In this document: positions 25,431 through 33,559 of the stretch, in pieces
Layout: the number at the start of each line of letters is the position of its first letter
Position numbering within the stretch: position 1 is the first letter of the stretch
NCBI GenBank assembly: GCA_002999035.1
Contig: CP027241.1
Span: forward strand, 499,001 to 563,000
DNA: 64,000 bases
DNA from: Lachnospiraceae bacterium oral taxon 500
GTDB taxonomy: Bacteria > Bacillota > Clostridia > Lachnospirales > Vallitaleaceae
Direction: 5' to 3'
The notes under the pieces: model-generated
Told to the model about the DNA's origin: nothing
The model's input: only the letters and a program-made list of their open reading frames with translations
Databases searched by the model: none
Program-made: the position numbers and the translations under genes

Positions 25431-25601
25431 ATGGCATATGTAATTTCAAATGAATGTATTGCGTGTGGAGCTTGCGAGCCGGAGTGCCCGGCTGAAGCAA
25501 TTTCGGCCGGAGATATCTATTCCATTGATGCGGACAAATGCATCGATTGCGGCGCTTGCGCAGAAGTTTGCCCGGTAGGTGCACCGGCACCGAAAGCGTA
25601 A
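25431..25601 (+). CDS. 2[4Fe-4S] clostridial ferredoxin
   Basis: A 56-aa ferredoxin with two CxxCxxCxxxCP motifs: CIACGACEPECP and CIDCGACAEVCP, the standard clostridial pattern binding two 4Fe-4S clusters. AAGGAGG lies 7 nt before the ATG. It is a low-potential electron carrier for fermentative metabolism, and its position suggests it could supply electrons to the radical-SAM activase, though it has its own promoter. A good hairpin terminator follows at 25636. Confidence 0.95.
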   Translation: MAYVISNECIACGACEPECPAEAISAGDIYSIDADKCIDCGACAEVCPVGAPAPKA

Positions 25602-25635
25602 TCTTCGGTTCAAAATCAAGAATGAAAAATCAAAC

Positions 25636-25670
25636 AAAAAGCAGATGTTAAATAGCATCTGCTTTTTGTT
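25636..25670 (+). terminator. Ferredoxin terminator
   Basis: A 12-bp stem AAAAAGCAGATG/CATCTGCTTTTT around an 8-nt loop, followed by GTTTTG, 35 nt after the ferredoxin stop. Confidence 0.9.
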
Positions 25671-25722
25671 TTGATAAACAGTTCCACACCGCAAAGAGCT
25701 TATTTATGAAATATATTAAAAA

Positions 25723-25758
25723 GACTGTGAAAAAACGGAATCCCGTTTTTTCACAGTC
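25723..25758. terminator. 16-bp bidirectional terminator
   Basis: GACTGTGAAAAAACGG pairs perfectly across four bases with its complement. On the minus strand it is followed by TTTTTAAT and ends the large TPM gene; on the plus strand it backs up the ferredoxin terminator. Confidence 0.85.
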
Positions 25759-25785
25759 CCTGCTTTTATTTTAGGCGTTTATTAT

Positions 25786-28656
25786 TTAATTCTGAGGCTT
25801 CTGCTCACCCCATGCGTTTGCAGTCGGATAACCGCCGTCCGGATTCTGCGGATTGGGATTTTGTCCCGGATAGCCGCTAAATCCTTGATTCGGCTGATTA
25901 TAGGCCGGATAGCCCTGACCGTAGCCCGGCTGCTGATAGCCTTGATAGCCTTGACCATATCCCTGATTATTATTGGAATAAGGCTGACCATAACCCGGCA
26001 TCGGCTGCGCCTGACCAAAATCCTGCCCATAAGGTGCGGCCGAAGTCTGCGGATACGGCTGATTTTGAAGCGGAGTATCTGTCGGTGCCGCATTCCATCC
26101 TCCCGAGGCATTGCCGGAATAACCCGTATTATCCGGCCACGCCGGTGTCTGGCTATAACCCATATAGCCGCCGGTACTGGCAGCGGTTTCGTGGCTTTCG
26201 GCTTGAGCCGCTGTATTTTCGCTTACCGGCTGCTCAATATTCTTTTCAGCTATTCCGGCTGCTTCAGCCTCATTTCCGTCCATTTTTTCCGTACTGGTAT
26301 CTAAGCTATCTACCTGCACCGGCCTTTCAACACCATCCGAAATACCGGTATTATCCATCGGAGCCGGTGCTCCGCCAAAGCCTACACCGTTATCCATCGG
26401 AGCCGGTGCTCCGCCAAAGCCTGCTCCGTTATCCATCGGAGCCGGTGCTCCGCCAAAGCCTGCGCCGTTATCCATCGGAGCCGGTGCTCCGCCAAAGCCT
26501 GCTCCATTATCCATCGGAGCCGGTGCTCCGCCAAAGCCTGCTCCATTATCCATCGGAGCTGGTGCTCCGCCAAAGCCTGCTCCATTATTCATTGAAGCCG
26601 GCGCTCCGATATAACCGGTATTGCCGGCCGGCGCCGAATAGTTGTTATTAGCCGGACCTGCCGGATAACCGCCGGGCTGCATCCCCGGATAACCGGCCGG
26701 ACGCGGACCAGTCGGCTGAGCCGGTGCTTTCTTTTTCCGGCCAGCTACAAGCGCAATCACAATCAACAGTACCAAAAGAATAACTACTCCGGCGACAACG
26801 ATAATCAGCATATTATTGCCCGTTGACTTCACCGGCTTTTTACCATCTTTTTGATCATTTTTTTCGTCTTTGGCCGACGTGTCCTTTTTATCCGGCTTGT
26901 TCTCCGAACTGCCCTCGTTTTTCATTACCGGAACTACTTTCGTTTTCAACTGGCTGAGAAATTCCTCGGCCGTAGCATCCGCCGAATTGGCTAAAAAGAA
27001 ATCCATAATCTCCGGCTTCATTTTATCAAAAACCGCTGCTGCCACTTCCTTTTGTCCGAAATACATCAAATCCAGCTCTTCCGTCTCGGACTGGTACAGG
27101 AAGACAACCATGTTATCCGCCAACCCTGCCTTTTTCATCAGGTCTTTATACCATTTCAAATATGCCTTACCGTCGGCATAAGCTGATACATCGTTTTTCG
27201 AGATAAGAACTGGCGTCAGACCCGCTTTCTCCAGTTCTTGTATCTGCTTTGGCAGCTTATCACTGATAAAAGCATAGGTTGTGTCCAAAATATTTGGCTC
27301 GGTCGTTTCCCTTTGCCGTAAATAGGTCAAAAGTTCCAGCATCCCGGCCTGATAATCAAAGATTGCGTCGGCCTCATATCCGTCCCGCTCTAACTCCTTT
27401 TCCAAGGCCTTCTGCACCGGCTCAATCACCTTGGCGTTCTTTTTCCAAAAACTCTCGGTACTGCCCGCGGCATACCAGACCACCTTCTGGGTCCGGACAT
27501 CAAACAAAGTCAGCATTCCATCTTCGACATCATGATATTCGAACTCATTTTGCGCCATTTCTTTCAAATCGGCTTCTTTTAAATCAGCTTCTCCATCCGG
27601 CAGGATAATAGTCTGATACAACTTTTCCGAGAATTGATCCATGTAATGGAAACTTAGGGCTTCTAAATGACCCGCTTGTTCGTCTTTTAAGATCTCCCAC
27701 CTATCATTGATAAACATCGGCTGTTCTGTTCGATCTATAGCCCCTTCCGCCAGCGGAATGTCCGCCTCCGGATCAATAAAGCGCTCAATTCGGTAAACCG
27801 CTGCCAAAACATCATGTTCTAGGCTTAAAATCCCCAGCAGTTCATTTGCCAGATTGTCCATATCAGCCTGCGGATAATCCTTATAGGCTTCTCCGTAAAA
27901 ATTAACCGCCAACTGGTCCAGGCTCGGGCTGTACAGGACAAAAGTACCCGACTGCTCTTCGCCGATGCCGTATCCCTGCGATAAAAAATAATCATCGGCA
28001 TACTGATTAAACTCAGCAGCATTCAAACTATCATTCAGCAAGATAAGAATATCCTGGTTGGCATATTCCCGCCAGGCAACGATCTCCTTGCTCGCCTCTC
28101 CGACATCTACTATCGAGTCATCGGTTAATTCATTGATAACCGGATAATAATAAATCCTGACCAAATTGATAAACCGGTCGATCAACAGTTCCATGGATGG
28201 ATTTTCCCGATAATACCCTTCCAAAACCTTAACTATATGAGCTGTTTGATAGCTGGTATAATTATACATCTCGCGACCGGTCGGAACCACCGCCGTCGTT
28301 ACCACACCGCCGGAAGACCTGTTGACAAACAAAAATACAGACCCGCTTTCTTCCTCATTAATTGCTCCGTATCCGTTTTTCGCAGTTAAATCGGCAGCCA
28401 TCTGCTCCAACTGTTCCGGCGCAAAAAGTGTTTCCCCAGTTAAAAATACCGTGACAATTTCTGTTTCTTCCTGCATATCGGTCAGCACTGCATCTATCGC
28501 CTGATATTCCTCATCCGTCAAAACATTGGCCGGATCAATAATAAACTTGCTGTCCCTCGCCGCCAGCACCGGTATTTTCACCAGCGAAAGCAGCAGGGCA
28601 AAAGCCAGCACCAGCCCGATACTGCCTTTAAAACTTCTTTGCTTTACTTTTAACAT
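25786..28656 (-). CDS. Large TPM-domain membrane protein with repetitive extracellular or cytoplasmic tail
   Basis: A 956-aa protein: signal segment (about 10-32), a TPM domain opening FIIDPANVLTDEEYQAIDAVL (about 36-165), further regions to about residue 600 that may include diverged TPM copies, a charged Lys/Asp linker, a membrane helix (about 622-648) and a 300-residue low-complexity tail. The tail has about seven copies of GAPAPMDNGAGFG, then Gly/Tyr/Gln/Pro/Asn-rich sequence like the SPFH protein's. It is the third TPM gene in this window. Function unknown; TPM proteins act at membranes with SPFH partners. A good promoter lies at 28770-28797. Confidence 0.8.
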   Translation of the reverse strand: MLKVKQRSFKGSIGLVLAFALLLSLVKIPVLAARDSKFIIDPANVLTDEEYQAIDAVLTDMQEETEIVTVFLTGETLFAPEQLEQMAADLTAKNGYGAINEEESGSVFLFVNRSSGGVVTTAVVPTGREMYNYTSYQTAHIVKVLEGYYRENPSMELLIDRFINLVRIYYYPVINELTDDSIVDVGEASKEIVAWREYANQDILILLNDSLNAAEFNQYADDYFLSQGYGIGEEQSGTFVLYSPSLDQLAVNFYGEAYKDYPQADMDNLANELLGILSLEHDVLAAVYRIERFIDPEADIPLAEGAIDRTEQPMFINDRWEILKDEQAGHLEALSFHYMDQFSEKLYQTIILPDGEADLKEADLKEMAQNEFEYHDVEDGMLTLFDVRTQKVVWYAAGSTESFWKKNAKVIEPVQKALEKELERDGYEADAIFDYQAGMLELLTYLRQRETTEPNILDTTYAFISDKLPKQIQELEKAGLTPVLISKNDVSAYADGKAYLKWYKDLMKKAGLADNMVVFLYQSETEELDLMYFGQKEVAAAVFDKMKPEIMDFFLANSADATAEEFLSQLKTKVVPVMKNEGSSENKPDKKDTSAKDEKNDQKDGKKPVKSTGNNMLIIVVAGVVILLVLLIVIALVAGRKKKAPAQPTGPRPAGYPGMQPGGYPAGPANNNYSAPAGNTGYIGAPASMNNGAGFGGAPAPMDNGAGFGGAPAPMDNGAGFGGAPAPMDNGAGFGGAPAPMDNGAGFGGAPAPMDNGVGFGGAPAPMDNTGISDGVERPVQVDSLDTSTEKMDGNEAEAAGIAEKNIEQPVSENTAAQAESHETAASTGGYMGYSQTPAWPDNTGYSGNASGGWNAAPTDTPLQNQPYPQTSAAPYGQDFGQAQPMPGYGQPYSNNNQGYGQGYQGYQQPGYGQGYPAYNQPNQGFSGYPGQNPNPQNPDGGYPTANAWGEQKPQN
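26351..26610. repeat. 39-bp coding tandem repeat, about seven copies
   Basis: Unit CCGTTATCCATCGGAGCCGG... of 39 bp, nearly identical between copies, encoding 13 residues (GAPAPMDNGAGFG) in the TPM protein tail. The unit is a multiple of three, so expansion or contraction keeps the frame. There are no spacers, so this is not a CRISPR array. Confidence 0.9.
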
Positions 28657-28769
28657 ATTCCTCTCCTCCTTTACGTTTCACCCTTGTCCTTTGATCGACT
28701 GCCATGCGGCTGCCGTTCGTGTTTTTTCACCTGTTAATAAAAACTTTTAACAAAATTTAACGCAAACTT

Positions 28770-28797
28770 ATTATATCATTTTTAATTTTTTTTTCAA
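28770..28797 (-). promoter_or_regulatory. Promoter of the large TPM gene
   Basis: Minus-strand TTGAAA, 16-nt spacer, TATAAT, about 110 nt upstream of the start at 28656, within a very A/T-rich stretch. Confidence 0.7.
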
Positions 28798-28865
28798 GCA
28801 AAAACTGTAAAATAGCCGGCTCAAGCTGTAAATTTTGTTGCCGTTCAGGCAGTGAATTTCTCCAC

Positions 28866-28893
28866 AAAAAAATCCCCTAAAGGGGATTTTTTT
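28866..28893. terminator. Bidirectional terminator after the ABC/FtsX operon
   Basis: AAAAAAATCCCC, loop TAAA, GGGGATTTTTTT: a 12-bp stem with A/T tracts on both sides, 10 nt beyond the stop of the ATPase gene at 28904. Confidence 0.92.
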
Positions 28894-28903
28894 GAATCGT
28901 TCT

Positions 28904-29578
28904 TTACTTCTCTTTTGTGAGCACACCGCCGTCCATTCGGTAGAGGTGGTCGGCATAGCCGGCGGCCTCGGTTTCATGCGTCACCAGCAGCACCGCCGCC
29001 CCTTGGTCAGCCGCCTCCCGCAAAAGTCCGAGAACAATATGCGTATTTTCATCATCCAAATCACCGGTCGGTTCATCCGCCAACAGAACTGCCGGTCTGC
29101 AAATCAAAGCCCGGGCAATCGCCAGCCGGCGCATTTCGCCTCCTGACAGCTCATCGGGATAAACGCCTTGCAGATGGGCAATGCCGAGGCGCTCCGTCAG
29201 GGCAGCCGCCTCGCCGGTCTTATCCTCGTCCGCATACATGCGGCTGGGCAGCAAAATATTTTCTAGCACCGTCAAGCTCTGCAAACCCGTCTGTCCCTGC
29301 GGAATCAAACCAATCTTCTGATTGCGGAAAACCGAGCGTTTGGCATCGTCCAAGGAATAGATATCAGTCTCATCATAATGCACCTGTCCGCCGGTCGGCT
29401 GCAAAATGCCGGCCAGCATATTGAGCAAAGTGCTTTTACCGCTGCCGGAACGCCCGATAATCACCGCCAGTTCTCCGCTTGCCAGGGAGAAATCCGTTTC
29501 GGCAACCGCATAAAATACATTGCTGCCTTTTGACCGCCGAAAATATTGGCGGCTAATCTTGTCTGCTTTTACTTTCAT
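28904..29578 (-). CDS. ABC transporter ATPase, MacB/LolD type
   Basis: A 224-aa ATPase with Walker A GRSGSGKST, Q-loop LIPQGQ, signature LSGGEMRR, Walker B AVLLADEPT and H-loop LVTHE. It belongs to the class that powers FtsX-like permeases. I start it at 29578, where GGGAGG is 5-6 nt upstream; an ATG at 29596 overlaps the permease stop and lacks a site. It is the last gene of the set DUF4418, FtsX permease, ATPase. In DUF4418-linked loci the permease-ATPase pair probably moves a metal or a membrane component; substrate unknown. Confidence 0.92.
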   Translation of the reverse strand: MKVKADKISRQYFRRSKGSNVFYAVAETDFSLASGELAVIIGRSGSGKSTLLNMLAGILQPTGGQVHYDETDIYSLDDAKRSVFRNQKIGLIPQGQTGLQSLTVLENILLPSRMYADEDKTGEAAALTERLGIAHLQGVYPDELSGGEMRRLAIARALICRPAVLLADEPTGDLDDENTHIVLGLLREAADQGAAVLLVTHETEAAGYADHLYRMDGGVLTKEK

Positions 29579-29592
29579 GCTTTCCTCCCTTA

Positions 29593-30798
29593 TCAAACAC
29601 TATCCCTAAGTACCACACCCGGTTCCTGACGCAGTATTTTTCCGGCGGAAAAAAGCGCCGCCAGCCAACCGGCCAGTATCGAAAAGACAATCGCCGCCAA
29701 CAGCAGCGGCAAAATCTTGCCTATTCCGGGCAAAAGATAAGGCAAACCAAGCCGGCTCCGAATTAAGCCGCTGAACGGAAATACCACTAAAGCCGCCAGT
29801 GCCGTACCGGCCACTGCACCGCTCAGGCCAATCATCACCGATTCCAGTGTCAGGAGCCAAAACAGAAAACGCTGCGAAGCGCCGATTACCCGCAGCACGG
29901 CAAACTCCTTGGTGCGCTCATTGGCAATCATGGCAAAGACAACGATTAAGACCACCATCGCCAACAGCCAAATCATGGCGACTAAGCCCCCTATCATCTG
30001 TGACACATTGGCCAGCCCGCCGGCAATACCGGAAATCATACTTTTGGCCGGCGTTGCCTTAATCCGGCGAACATGCAGATTGATGTCATTGGTGACATCC
30101 TCGATATTGTAACCGTCCTTGACCTTAATCATCAGCGAAGAAATCACCTGATCGGCTTTGATATTCTTAAAGTTTTGAAAGCCGAGCGCCTGTGCATTTG
30201 CCATCATCATGCGAATGGTATTTTGATTGGTATAAACCGCACTGTCAAGCCCGGTGCCGGTTTCTTCCAGCTGCGCAATGACCCGGCATTCGGTATTATA
30301 AAACTTCAACTTATAGTTCGTCGGTACGGCAATCCGGCCGCCGACAATCACATCGCCGTCACCGATACTGCCGGCATAGTTTTCCCGAATCCAAGGCTGA
30401 ATCGAAAAATCGGTTTCCGGCTCAAAACCGATCAACTGCACCGGCACCGAACAGCAGCCGGCACTGGCCGAAGCCAGAAAGAACTGGGGTGACACCTGAT
30501 CCACGCCCTCAATCGCCCGAACCTTATCAATATAAGACCGGTCCATGTAAAAATAACCCGGAATCCCCTGCAGCAGAATCGACTCCAATGACGCCTTGGT
30601 TCTGGCTTCATACGGCACGACCACAATATCGGCTCCCAGCCGCGACTGATAACTTTTCAGGCCACTTTGCAGGCTCATCACAATCACTCCCCCGCCAAAT
30701 ACCGAAAACGCCAAAAAGGCGGTCAGCAAAATCAATGCCGCCGTCCGAATCGGTTTCCGTTTTAGGTTTTTTCGGGCTATCTCCCGCTCCAGTTTCAT
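29593..30798 (-). CDS. FtsX-like ABC permease
   Basis: A 401-aa permease with an N-terminal membrane helix (about 18-40), a large extracytoplasmic domain (about 45-270) and three C-terminal helices (about 275-300, 325-350, 365-388), the MacB/FtsX topology. VLRVIGASQRFLFWLL is the conserved cytoplasmic loop contacting the ATPase. Its ATG at 30798 shares a base with the upstream TGA (TGATG), so it is coupled to the DUF4418 gene. A CCSVPVQLIGF segment holds a Cys pair in the outer domain, compatible with metal or redox handling but not proof of it. Confidence 0.9.
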   Translation of the reverse strand: MKLEREIARKNLKRKPIRTAALILLTAFLAFSVFGGGVIVMSLQSGLKSYQSRLGADIVVVPYEARTKASLESILLQGIPGYFYMDRSYIDKVRAIEGVDQVSPQFFLASASAGCCSVPVQLIGFEPETDFSIQPWIRENYAGSIGDGDVIVGGRIAVPTNYKLKFYNTECRVIAQLEETGTGLDSAVYTNQNTIRMMMANAQALGFQNFKNIKADQVISSLMIKVKDGYNIEDVTNDINLHVRRIKATPAKSMISGIAGGLANVSQMIGGLVAMIWLLAMVVLIVVFAMIANERTKEFAVLRVIGASQRFLFWLLTLESVMIGLSGAVAGTALAALVVFPFSGLIRSRLGLPYLLPGIGKILPLLLAAIVFSILAGWLAALFSAGKILRQEPGVVLRDSV

Positions 30799-31205
30799 CA
30801 CTCACCTCGTTTGTATTGCACAAAAATATCCGCCGCATAGACTGCTGCCAGCACGATCACCGATACCGCCACCCCGGGTGCCATCACCGTATGGCAGCGC
30901 ATACTCGGCATCATGCAAAGCGGATGGAGCTTACCCGGAAGTAAATAGGCCAATACCGCCACCGGAAGCGAGGCCATCGCCAGCCCCAGTTTCGTCTTAG
31001 CACTTGGCATCAGCAAATGCAGCACCGCCAGCAAAACCAGCACCGCTGCAATTCCCGTCACCGCCGTCCCGGCATGATGACATATCATCCAGCTGCCGTC
31101 CTCCTTCGGCCCGCAGGGCGTAAACACAAAAAGGCTGCCCAGCAGAAAGCAGACGCCGGCCAGCAACATAATAATATCCATTATTCCGATTTTTAATTTT
31201 TTCAT
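30798..31205 (-). CDS. DUF4418-like membrane protein
   Basis: A 135-aa protein with four hydrophobic segments and several conserved-looking Cys/His residues (FTPCGPKEDGSWMICHHAG, HPLCMM, RCHTVMAPG). Cys and His in membrane-edge loops suggest metal or redox binding. It is translated just ahead of, and coupled to, the FtsX permease. DUF4418 proteins commonly sit beside FtsX/ABC genes; no function is established to my knowledge. The location within an iron/redox region supports a metal-related role by association. Confidence 0.75.
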   Translation of the reverse strand: MKKLKIGIMDIIMLLAGVCFLLGSLFVFTPCGPKEDGSWMICHHAGTAVTGIAAVLVLLAVLHLLMPSAKTKLGLAMASLPVAVLAYLLPGKLHPLCMMPSMRCHTVMAPGVAVSVIVLAAVYAADIFVQYKRGE

Positions 31206-31339
31206 TTTATTTTCCTTTCCAAGTAATATACTCTGTCATCCGTTTCCGCCTTGGAACGGCTAAAAATCGCTTTCCTGACAAAGCCGGTTCCAGACATCAA
31301 CTATTCCGTAACAACTGCGTCCTTGTAACCATAGGCTTG

Positions 31340-32041
31340 CTACCTGAAATACTTTTTCCAGACGGCCGCATTGGAGCGAAGCAATAGCCGCTCCACCGCA
31401 ATTCCGGCCGGACAAATCGTATGACAGGCCAGTGACTTGCCGCAGCCCTGATAAAAGTGTCTTTCGTATCCGGCCGCCGCTTTTTTGTACTGCTCTCCGC
31501 CGGTCTCCTCCAAAACCCGGGCAAAAGGCACCGCCGCTGCCATACCGGTAAACGTACCGCCATCGTAATTGGGGCATACTTCCAAGCAGCACCCGCATTG
31601 CAGACAGCGGGCGGCTTCATACAAGTCCTCGGACCGGCTTCCTTCTCCCCGGGCTTCGGTCTCCAGCCATGTCCGCAGCCGTTTCAGGTTTTCCTGCATA
31701 ATGCTGCGGTCAACCACCAAATCCGCAATCAGCGGAAACTTTTTCAGCGGCTCCAGCCGCAGCCCTTTGCCGGCATCCGCCAGCCTGACCGCGCAGGCCA
31801 GCGCTGGCCGGCCGTTAATCACCATGGCGCAGGCGCCGCATTTTTTTTGCAGACAATTACACTCCCAGCGAATCGGCTCGACCGGATGCCCTTCGGCATC
31901 GATGAGCTGCGGCTGTTCATTCAGCCTGGTTAAAGCCGCCGCTACGGTTTCGGCCGGATTTTCCGTTTCGTACCAAAAAGACTGCCAAAAAGCCGGTGAT
32001 CCTGCCTCAAGGCAACGCAGTATCTCAATTTTAATGTTCAA
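31340..32041 (-). CDS. Fumarate reductase/succinate dehydrogenase iron-sulfur subunit homologue
   Basis: A 233-aa Fe-S protein. N-terminal ferredoxin domain with 2Fe-2S ligands in CLQKKCGAC plus a Cys eleven residues on (NGRPALAC); C-terminal domain with CLQCGCCLEVCP (4Fe-4S) and CGKSLACHTICP (3Fe-4S). That is the SdhB/FrdB pattern, passing electrons between quinone or heme and the flavoprotein. Unusually, the gene for the TlpA-like lipoprotein sits between it and the flavoprotein gene. It most likely pairs with 33560-35194 and the membrane anchor 35265-35804. Confidence 0.85.
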   Translation of the reverse strand: MNIKIEILRCLEAGSPAFWQSFWYETENPAETVAAALTRLNEQPQLIDAEGHPVEPIRWECNCLQKKCGACAMVINGRPALACAVRLADAGKGLRLEPLKKFPLIADLVVDRSIMQENLKRLRTWLETEARGEGSRSEDLYEAARCLQCGCCLEVCPNYDGGTFTGMAAAVPFARVLEETGGEQYKKAAAGYERHFYQGCGKSLACHTICPAGIAVERLLLRSNAAVWKKYFR

Positions 32042-32132
32042 GCCTGCTCCCTCCTTTTGCCGGAACCGGTTTTTTCGCTAACCGCCGTATGCGCCGCAAC
32101 CTTACAGAATATTGAAAAGGAAAGTCTGATGT

Positions 32133-33308
32133 TTAATTGCCCTTGACGTTTTTCAATTCCGTTTCTACAATCTCCCGCCAGTCCTTTAAGCTGCGGGCAC
32201 CGGCATAGGTTTTACCGACAATATTGCCATTCTTATCCACGAAAAAGGTTTCCGGAAAAGCCATGATATTTTTGATTCGGCCGTTAAGACCGCTTTTATC
32301 CGGCATCAGGAACGGATAGGAAGCGCCGGTTTTTTCCATAATCGTCTTGGCCAAATCAATGGCTTCCTGATTTTCGCCGTTATCGTCTACCGTATCGGTC
32401 ACAATACCGACAACATTGACGCCTTTTTCCTTCATTTCCTGATGCAGCTTTTCTAAATCCGGAATTTCCTCCACACAGGCCGTACACCATGTTGCAAACA
32501 CATTGACCATGGTCAGTTCATACTTAGCCAAATCTTTCTCACTGAATTCCTTACCATCTACCGTTTTGGTGGCAAACGGCGCAATCGAGTCCGTCTGACC
32601 GGCTGCAATCTCATCCTTTTCTAAAAAAGAATACGTTCCCGCCGGCAGTTCCAGCCTTTCTCCCAACACCGTTTTAATCTGCTTGACTTCATCCGTCAGT
32701 TCCTGCCCGGCCGCCGGTTCGGTACTAAGGTAATAAAAATACTTGCCGTCACTGGTTTGGCCAATCTTTTCATGCTGGCTGCATCTGGTCAGTTCCGACA
32801 GCTTCTCCTCGGCTATATCCGCCGGATACATCCCCAGCGCGCCAATCCGGGATAAGCTTTTTTCCCATTCGACATAATCATTGCCTACTTTTTTCAGCTT
32901 GGCATTTTTTTGCTCCTCTGTCAGCGTGCTCCAGTTTAAAAGGGCATATTTCAATACGCCGTCTTTGGCCTGAAAATCCTCGCTCAGCATCGCTACCTGA
33001 TAATCATTCATTTTTTGACGCAGCGTCTCAGGCAAAGTCACTTCCATTCCCAAATAAGAAAACTGATAGTTTTCCTTGGCCTTCATCACAACATCCTTGG
33101 CATCAAAAGTGCCTTCCAGCATCTTCGGATCGATCGTATTGGGATCCATTTTACCGGCGTCCGGCGCTTTTTGGTCGGATGCCATGCCGGTATCCGGTTT
33201 ATTTTCAGCCTTTCCCGTCTCCGGCTTTGCGCCGCATGCGCCCAGTCCGATGCACAAAGCCAGTGCTACTCCCGCCGTTATTACTTTCCATACTTTCTTT
33301 TTCATCAT
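32133..33308 (-). CDS. Lipoprotein with C-terminal TlpA/thioredoxin-like domain
   Basis: A 391-aa lipoprotein: lipobox LGAC (Cys25), a Lys/Asp/Pro linker, a central region of about 180 residues without a known family, and a thioredoxin-like domain (about 245-388) with active-site Cys275-Thr-Ala-Cys278 in FATWCTACVEEIP and a cis-Pro in AFPETFFVD. It would reduce or oxidise disulfides or partner cysteines outside the membrane. Thioredoxin-like proteins also accompany the P19 iron system of Campylobacter, which supports a link to the neighbouring iron genes. The Met at residue 2 (33305) has better spacing to AGGAG and may be the true start. Confidence 0.88.
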   Translation of the reverse strand: MMKKKVWKVITAGVALALCIGLGACGAKPETGKAENKPDTGMASDQKAPDAGKMDPNTIDPKMLEGTFDAKDVVMKAKENYQFSYLGMEVTLPETLRQKMNDYQVAMLSEDFQAKDGVLKYALLNWSTLTEEQKNAKLKKVGNDYVEWEKSLSRIGALGMYPADIAEEKLSELTRCSQHEKIGQTSDGKYFYYLSTEPAAGQELTDEVKQIKTVLGERLELPAGTYSFLEKDEIAAGQTDSIAPFATKTVDGKEFSEKDLAKYELTMVNVFATWCTACVEEIPDLEKLHQEMKEKGVNVVGIVTDTVDDNGENQEAIDLAKTIMEKTGASYPFLMPDKSGLNGRIKNIMAFPETFFVDKNGNIVGKTYAGARSLKDWREIVETELKNVKGN

Positions 33309-33559
33309 TTTCTCCTATCTTTTGTTCATTTTCACTGCTCTCAGCCAAGCCGCCGCTTTTTTAAGCTACTCGCAAGCCGGCCTGATCACTGTCAATAAGT
33401 GAACTCCTCAGCCTTCCGCCCTTTTTGCGAGCCGCAGCGGCTCCGGCAAATGGAAAGCCAAGGTTTCCATCAAACAGGAAGATTATACTATGCAGCTTGT
33501 AAAGTTCTTGTTAAGATAGGAAAAAATTAGATAGAAAAATTTAGATACGGAAAATTTAT

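Noticed and set aside
26351-26610. Regular 39-bp repeats that resemble a CRISPR array
   Set aside because: There are no unique spacers; the units abut and encode a 13-residue protein repeat in the frame of the TPM gene.
26034-26651. Plus-strand frame with repeated YPSEPVLRQSL units
   Set aside because: It is the antisense reading of the 39-bp coding repeat.
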